DNA of 9,686 bases from NCBI GenBank assembly GCA_002692325.1, contig NZJU01000048.1, positions 21,459 through 31,144 of the forward strand, in the 5' to 3' direction. Within the stretch, counting starts at the first letter, position 1. Each line of letters opens with the position of its first letter. The stretch is from Candidatus Pelagibacter sp. (GTDB lineage Bacteria; Pseudomonadota; Alphaproteobacteria; Pelagibacterales; Pelagibacteraceae). Of the stretch, positions 6,840-9,686 are shown piece by piece. The notes beneath the pieces are model-generated. The model worked only from the letters and a program-made list of their open reading frames with translations, was not told the origin of the DNA and ran no database searches. The translations under genes were made by a program, and so were the position numbers.

Positions 6840-7626
6840 AAAACCATTAGTAAGCGTCGTAATGAATTGTTTCAATGGTGAAAAATTTCTAAAAAAAAGC
6901 GTTCATAGCGTTTTAATGCAAACTTTTAAAAATTGGGAACTAATTTTCTTTGATAACAGGTCAACAGATAAAAGTTTAAAAATCGTAAAAAATTTTAATG
7001 ATAAAAGAATAAAAATTGTAAAATCAAAAAAACATTTAAAACTTTATCATGCAAGAAATGAGGCAATAAAAATTTCAAAAGGAAAATTTATAGCATTTAT
7101 AGATTGTGATGATTGGTGGAAAAAAAATAAATTAAAAAAACAACTAAATCTTTTTACAAAAGATAAAGCAATAGATTTAGTTTATACAAATTTATATATT
7201 TATAACAATGCAAAAAAAAAAAGTTCAATTTTTTCTAATGATAAACTTAAATCTGGTTTTTTATTCAGGGAATTATTAAAGAGTTATAAGATTTTCATTT
7301 TAACTGTTTTGGCAAAAAGGGAAGTTTTTCAAAAAAAAATGTTTAATCAACATTACGATATTATTGGAGACTTTGAATTTTTTATTAGAAAAAGTTTTAA
7401 ATATTATTATGGAGCTTTACAAGAACCGCTTGCATATTATAGACATCATTCTGATAATTACTCAAAAAAAAAAATTAAATTATATTACGAAGAATTAATT
7501 GATTGGATGAAAAATTTTGAAAAAAAAAAAATAAGACATAGTTTAAATTTAAAGCATGTTAAAAAGGAGTTATTCAAAACAAAAATGAAGATTTATTTGA
7601 GGGATTTTCTAAAATTGGGTGTGTAG
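6826..7626 (+). CDS. family 2 glycosyltransferase (GT-A fold) ending inside tRNA-Val
   Basis: Predicted to transfer a sugar from a nucleotide donor onto a growing surface glycan on the cytoplasmic side of the membrane. The GT2 opening PLVSVVMNCFNGEKFL is followed by a SVL.QTF.NWELIF.DN.STD segment, HARNEAI, and the metal-binding IDCDDWW (Asp93, Asp95, Asp96). GDFEFFIR (Asp182) matches the acceptor-side acidic motif of the family. I chose the ATG at 6826 (266 residues), which puts the first GT2 strand right after a short basic tail; an ATG at 6769 would add 19 residues read from the previous gene in another frame. By my count about 54 of 266 residues are lysine, extreme even here, and sampled blocks have only 17-20% G+C. 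The last codons and the TAG stop are bases 1-10 of tRNA-Val. This is the only TAG stop among the protein genes. A-runs of 11, 11 and 12 occur at 7212, 7464 and 7520. Confidence 0.88.
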   Translation: MKKIKKPLVSVVMNCFNGEKFLKKSVHSVLMQTFKNWELIFFDNRSTDKSLKIVKNFNDKRIKIVKSKKHLKLYHARNEAIKISKGKFIAFIDCDDWWKKNKLKKQLNLFTKDKAIDLVYTNLYIYNNAKKKSSIFSNDKLKSGFLFRELLKSYKIFILTVLAKREVFQKKMFNQHYDIIGDFEFFIRKSFKYYYGALQEPLAYYRHHSDNYSKKKIKLYYEELIDWMKNFEKKKIRHSLNLKHVKKELFKTKMKIYLRDFLKLGV

Positions 7627-7691
7627 TTCAGTGGTAGAACGCTACGTTGACATCGTAGAGGTCATAAGTTCAATTCTTATCACACCCACCA
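7617..7691 (+). tRNA. tRNA-Val (anticodon GAC), CCA encoded
   Basis: A complete cloverleaf can be drawn. The acceptor stem GGGTGTG (7617-7623) pairs perfectly with CACACCC (7681-7687). The D stem is GTTC/GAAC (7626-7629/7637-7640) with loop AGTGGTA. The anticodon stem is CTACG/CGTAG (7642-7646/7654-7658) with loop TTGACAT, so the anticodon is GAC at 7649-7651, reading valine GTC/GTT. The variable loop is AGGTC, and the T stem ATAAG/CTTAT (7664-7668/7676-7680) closes loop TTCAATT. Discriminator A7688 is followed by an encoded CCA. Its first 10 bases overlap the 3' end of the glycosyltransferase gene. I see no convincing promoter of its own immediately upstream, so it may be cut from the glycan operon transcript by RNase P. 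Confidence 0.97.
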
Positions 7692-7704
7692 AATAAATTA
7701 AATT

Positions 7705-7724
7705 ACTAAAAAATAAATTTTAGT
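7705..7724 (+). terminator. small AT-only stem-loop after tRNA-Val, possible weak terminator
   Basis: ACTAAAA (7705-7711) and TTTTAGT (7718-7724) form a perfect 7-bp stem with a 6-base loop, 14 bases after the tRNA CCA end, followed by TTTAATATAT. It holds a single G-C pair, so it is weak as an intrinsic terminator. The rest of the 50-base stretch between tRNA and next gene contains TAATAT at 7726-7731, a possible -10 element that would place transcription start almost at the ATG at 7742, but there is no good -35 box. Both readings are tentative. Confidence 0.25.
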
Positions 7725-7741
7725 TTAATATATACATCGTA

Positions 7742-8710
7742 ATGTATTTTAATAATTCTAATAATTTCTTTCATGGCATAATGTTTCATCATTTTCATGA
7801 TGACGGAATTCATCTAAAAAGCCAAGGATCGATATCAGAAGATGATTTTAAAAACTTAATTAATTTCATTGGTAGAAAAAATATTTTGAATGCGGACAAT
7901 TTCTATGAAAAATTTAAAAAAAATTTATTAAAAAAAAATGAAGTTTGTATTACTTTTGATGACGCGATTAAAAGTCAAATAGATGTAGCTCTTCCAGTTT
8001 TAAGTGCCTACAAAATTAAAGCTTTTTTCTTTGTTTACACATCTATGTTCGAAGGTAATCCTGATAATTTAGAAATATATAGATATTTCAGAACAAATTA
8101 TTTTTCCAGTATTAATGAATTTTATTCAAACTTTTACGAGACTTTAAATGAAAATTTAGAACCTTTTTTTACTCAGAACCAAAAAGAGATTGAAAACAAA
8201 GAATCAAAATTTCAAATGTACACTATTGGAGATATTAAATTTAGGCTTGTAAGGGATCTTTATCTTAAAAAAGATAAATACGAGGACATAATGCAAAAAA
8301 TGATAAAAAAGAAAAAAATTATATCAAGTGAGCTTTATTCAAAACTTTTTTTTAGCAAAGACGATTTGAAAAAATTAGATAAGCAAGGTCACTTAATAGG
8401 TCCCCACTCTCATTTTCACCCTACGTTAATGGAAAATTTAACAATTGATAAACAAAAGTATGAATATGAAAAAGCAATTTCAGTTTTGTCAAAAATTCTA
8501 AATAAGTCCAAATCAGATTTTAAATGGATGTCCCATCCAAACGGTAGTTATAGTAAGGATACATTAAAAGTTTTGAATAAAATTGGTCTCGAGCTTGGTT
8601 TTAAACAAATCATGAAGATTGAACCTGAAAAAGGTATGAAAAAAATAAATAATTCAAATCTTGAAATAGCCAGAGAGGATCATAGCAATATAATTAGATT
8701 GATGAATTAA
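7742..8710 (+). CDS. polysaccharide deacetylase family protein (NodB/CE4-like), cytoplasmic
   Basis: A 322-residue protein of the NodB homology type, metal-dependent enzymes that remove N- or O-acetyl groups from sugars. Motif 1 is ITFDDA with Asp73 and metal-ligand Asp74. Motif 2 is GPHSHFHP with His222 and His226 in the H-S/T-x-x-H-P pattern. Motif 3 appears as SHPNGSYS (His265-Tyr270), close to the usual R-x-P-x-G-x-Y/F. The N-terminal MFHHF resembles the first strand of the barrel. About 150 residues separate motifs 1 and 2, far more than in classic NodB domains, and this part looks helical and charged; its role is unknown. There is no signal peptide, so the substrate is probably a cytoplasmic nucleotide sugar or lipid-linked intermediate rather than cell wall. 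It begins 50 bases after tRNA-Val. Its TAA stop shares a base with the next start (TAATG), tying it to the formyltransferase. Confidence 0.83.
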   Translation: MYFNNSNNFFHGIMFHHFHDDGIHLKSQGSISEDDFKNLINFIGRKNILNADNFYEKFKKNLLKKNEVCITFDDAIKSQIDVALPVLSAYKIKAFFFVYTSMFEGNPDNLEIYRYFRTNYFSSINEFYSNFYETLNENLEPFFTQNQKEIENKESKFQMYTIGDIKFRLVRDLYLKKDKYEDIMQKMIKKKKIISSELYSKLFFSKDDLKKLDKQGHLIGPHSHFHPTLMENLTIDKQKYEYEKAISVLSKILNKSKSDFKWMSHPNGSYSKDTLKVLNKIGLELGFKQIMKIEPEKGMKKINNSNLEIAREDHSNIIRLMN

Positions 8711-9492
8711 TGAAAATAACTTTATTTACATCAAATAAAAATCGTCATAATTACTTTATTAATTTATTATCAGACATCTGCGATGAATTGTTCGTTGTGC
8801 AAGAATGTGGAACTATTTTTCCTGGTATTATTCCAGACCATTACGATAGCTCAGATACGATGAGATCTTATTTTGATAAAGTAAATGAAGCTCAACTCAA
8901 AATTTTTAACAAAACATACATAAATAAATCTGCGAAAATAAAATTATTTCCAATGCTAATGGGTGACTTAAATAAATGTGACGAAAATCTTTTATCAGAT
9001 TTTTTACAAAGTGATATTTACTTAGTTTATGGTTCTAGTTATATAAAAAAACCTTTAGTAGATTTTTTAGTAAAAAAAAAAGCAATAAATATCCATGTAG
9101 GAGTGTCACCATATTATAGGGGCACCGATTGTAACTTTTGGGCTCTATATGATGGTAATCCACATTTAGTAGGATCAACAATACATTTTTTATCCAAGGG
9201 GTTAGATAGTGGACCAATTCTTTATCATGCAATGTCAAATAATAAAACCAACCCTTTCGATTACACAATGTCATCAGTCAAGGCTGCGTTTCATTCAATA
9301 GTTGAAAGAATAAAAGACAAATCTATTTTTAAACATGAACCTTTATTACAAAACAAATCATTAGAAGTAAGGTATTCAAAAAAAAGTGAGTTTAATGATA
9401 ATATTATTAAGGAATTTTTAAAAAAAAAATTAGATTTACAATCAAAAAAATTTGATAATTCTTTATTCCATAGGCCATTTTTTTTAAATTAA
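8710..9492 (+). CDS. formyltransferase family protein, probable sugar N-formyltransferase
   Basis: A 260-residue protein with the catalytic core of the methionyl-tRNA/GAR formyltransferase superfamily, which moves a formyl group from N10-formyltetrahydrofolate to an amine. NIHVGVSPYYRG carries Asn127 and His129, and GSTIHFLSKGLDSGPIL carries Asp166. The spacing matches the Asn-His-Asp triad of E. coli Fmt (108, 110, 146). The N-terminal ~110 residues are the cofactor-binding half but with an unusual start (LFTSNKNRH). It lacks the C-terminal OB domain of Fmt (about 315 residues), so initiator tRNA formylation is unlikely. Sugar N-formyltransferases such as WbkC and VioF are of similar size and lie in O-antigen clusters. 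The overlap with the deacetylase by one base suggests both act on the same sugar: one frees an amine, the other formylates it. The substrate is inferred. The stop is followed immediately by an inverted repeat and then the 5S gene. Confidence 0.83.
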   Translation: MKITLFTSNKNRHNYFINLLSDICDELFVVQECGTIFPGIIPDHYDSSDTMRSYFDKVNEAQLKIFNKTYINKSAKIKLFPMLMGDLNKCDENLLSDFLQSDIYLVYGSSYIKKPLVDFLVKKKAINIHVGVSPYYRGTDCNFWALYDGNPHLVGSTIHFLSKGLDSGPILYHAMSNNKTNPFDYTMSSVKAAFHSIVERIKDKSIFKHEPLLQNKSLEVRYSKKSEFNDNIIKEFLKKKLDLQSKKFDNSLFHRPFFLN

Positions 9493-9537
9493 AAATCTAG
9501 ATAATTTGTATTATTACTTACAAAAAGGGCTAGATTT
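9493..9537 (+). terminator. nested inverted repeat between formyltransferase and 5S rRNA (terminator or processing stem)
   Basis: AAATCTAG (9493-9500) and CTAGATTT (9530-9537) are perfect 8-base inverted repeats. Inside them TTTGTA (9505-9510) pairs with TACAAA (9519-9524) around an 8-base loop, giving a two-part hairpin with a small internal loop. It starts directly after the formyltransferase stop codon. The downstream sequence (ATTTCACTATTTACTTT) is T-rich but is not a clean U-tract, so it could be a weak terminator or an RNase III-type cleavage site that separates the 5S precursor from the mRNA. Confidence 0.45.
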
Positions 9538-9542
9538 CACTA

Positions 9543-9571
9543 TTTACTTTACTCTTTAATGGTAATATAAA
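9543..9571 (+). promoter_or_regulatory. possible promoter for the detached 5S rRNA gene
   Basis: TTTACT (9543-9548) and TATAAA (9566-9571) are spaced by 17 bases and resemble sigma-70 -35 and -10 boxes (4/6 and 5/6 matches). A start about 7 bases further on would fall at the beginning of the 5S sequence. A 5S gene cut off from 16S-23S needs either its own promoter or read-through, which makes this worth noting, but such matches are common in A+T-rich DNA. Confidence 0.3.
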
Positions 9572-9576
9572 CTTTT

Positions 9577-9686
9577 CGCCTGGTAATTATAGCGAAGGGG
9601 TTATACCCGATCCCATTCCGAACTCGGAAGTCAAGTCCTTCAGCGCCGATGGTACTTTGTCTTAAGGCACGGGAGAGTAGGTCATT
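9577..9686 (+). rRNA. rrf: 5S ribosomal RNA, 3' end cut by window edge
   Basis: The sequence matches the alphaproteobacterial 5S pattern. It has a CGCCTGGT start, TAGCGAAGGGG, the highly conserved CCCGATCCCATTCCGAACTCGG block (split here at the loop C hairpin CCGAACTCGG), CAGCGCCGATGGTACT, and CACGGGAGAGTAGGTC near the 3' end. The final few bases that would pair with GCCTGG to close helix I lie beyond the window. No 23S sequence precedes it: the upstream neighbour is a formyltransferase gene. This is the known arrangement at the right side of HVR2 in SAR11 genomes. The exact 5' end is uncertain by one or two bases. Confidence 0.95.

Noticed and set aside
9035..9274. Reverse-strand open frame within the formyltransferase gene
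   Set aside because: Opposite the conserved Asn-His-Asp catalytic core of a real gene; no motif or start signal of its own.
8710..9492. Methionyl-tRNA formyltransferase (fmt)
   Set aside because: It is about 55 residues too short, lacks the C-terminal domain, and is coupled to a sugar deacetylase rather than to def.
1..9686. CRISPR array, insertion sequence, integrase or direct att repeats
   Set aside because: I found no regularly spaced repeats, no transposase or recombinase frame, and no second copy of the tRNA-Val 3' end in the window.

Overview
The window is very A+T-rich and gene-dense, and every supported gene lies on the + strand. It looks like the 3' end of a surface-polysaccharide island from an alphaproteobacterium of the SAR11 (Pelagibacterales) type. 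The evidence is the extreme A+T content, lysine/asparagine/isoleucine-rich proteins, start-stop overlaps with almost no Shine-Dalgarno sequences, and above all a 5S rRNA gene at the right edge preceded by protein genes instead of a 23S gene. In SAR11 genomes the 5S gene is known to be separated from 16S-23S by a hypervariable region (HVR2) rich in cell-envelope genes. The taxonomic call is an inference and was not tested by a search.

Layout. (1) 2-2627: an amino-sugar section with the C-terminus of a Gfo/Idh/MocA-like oxidoreductase, an uncharacterised glycan-cluster protein, and a LegC-like PLP aminotransferase of the nonulosonic (legionaminic) acid type. (2) 2676-4172: a radical SAM protein with a C-terminal cysteine cluster, then a glycan-type HisH glutamine amidotransferase with no HisF partner in view. 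(3) 4190-7626: a tightly overlapping CDP-sugar section with RfbG (CDP-glucose 4,6-dehydratase), RfbF (glucose-1-phosphate cytidylyltransferase), a short-chain sugar reductase/epimerase with a forced TTG start, and a family 2 glycosyltransferase. (4) 7617-7691: tRNA-Val(GAC), which overlaps the end of the glycosyltransferase gene and supplies its stop codon. (5) 7742-9492: a cytoplasmic NodB/CE4-type deacetylase directly coupled to a formyltransferase. (6) 9493-9686: a nested inverted repeat and a 5S rRNA gene cut by the window edge.

How they work together: RfbF and RfbG should make CDP-4-keto-6-deoxyglucose, which the following reductase probably converts to a CDP-deoxyhexose for the glycosyltransferase. 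The LegC-like enzyme and the oxidoreductase point to a separate nonulosonate or amino-sugar route that begins upstream of the window. HisH would supply ammonia for amidination or amination of a sugar. The last two genes suggest that an N-acetyl group is removed and replaced by N-formyl. None of the proteins shows an obvious signal peptide, so they appear to be the cytoplasmic, precursor-making side of an O-antigen or capsule pathway; no flippase, polymerase or export gene is in the window.

The points most worth a second look are the tRNA-Val/glycosyltransferase overlap, the deacetylase-formyltransferase pair placed between two stable-RNA genes, the HisH without HisF beside a radical SAM enzyme, and the stem-loop ahead of the detached 5S gene.
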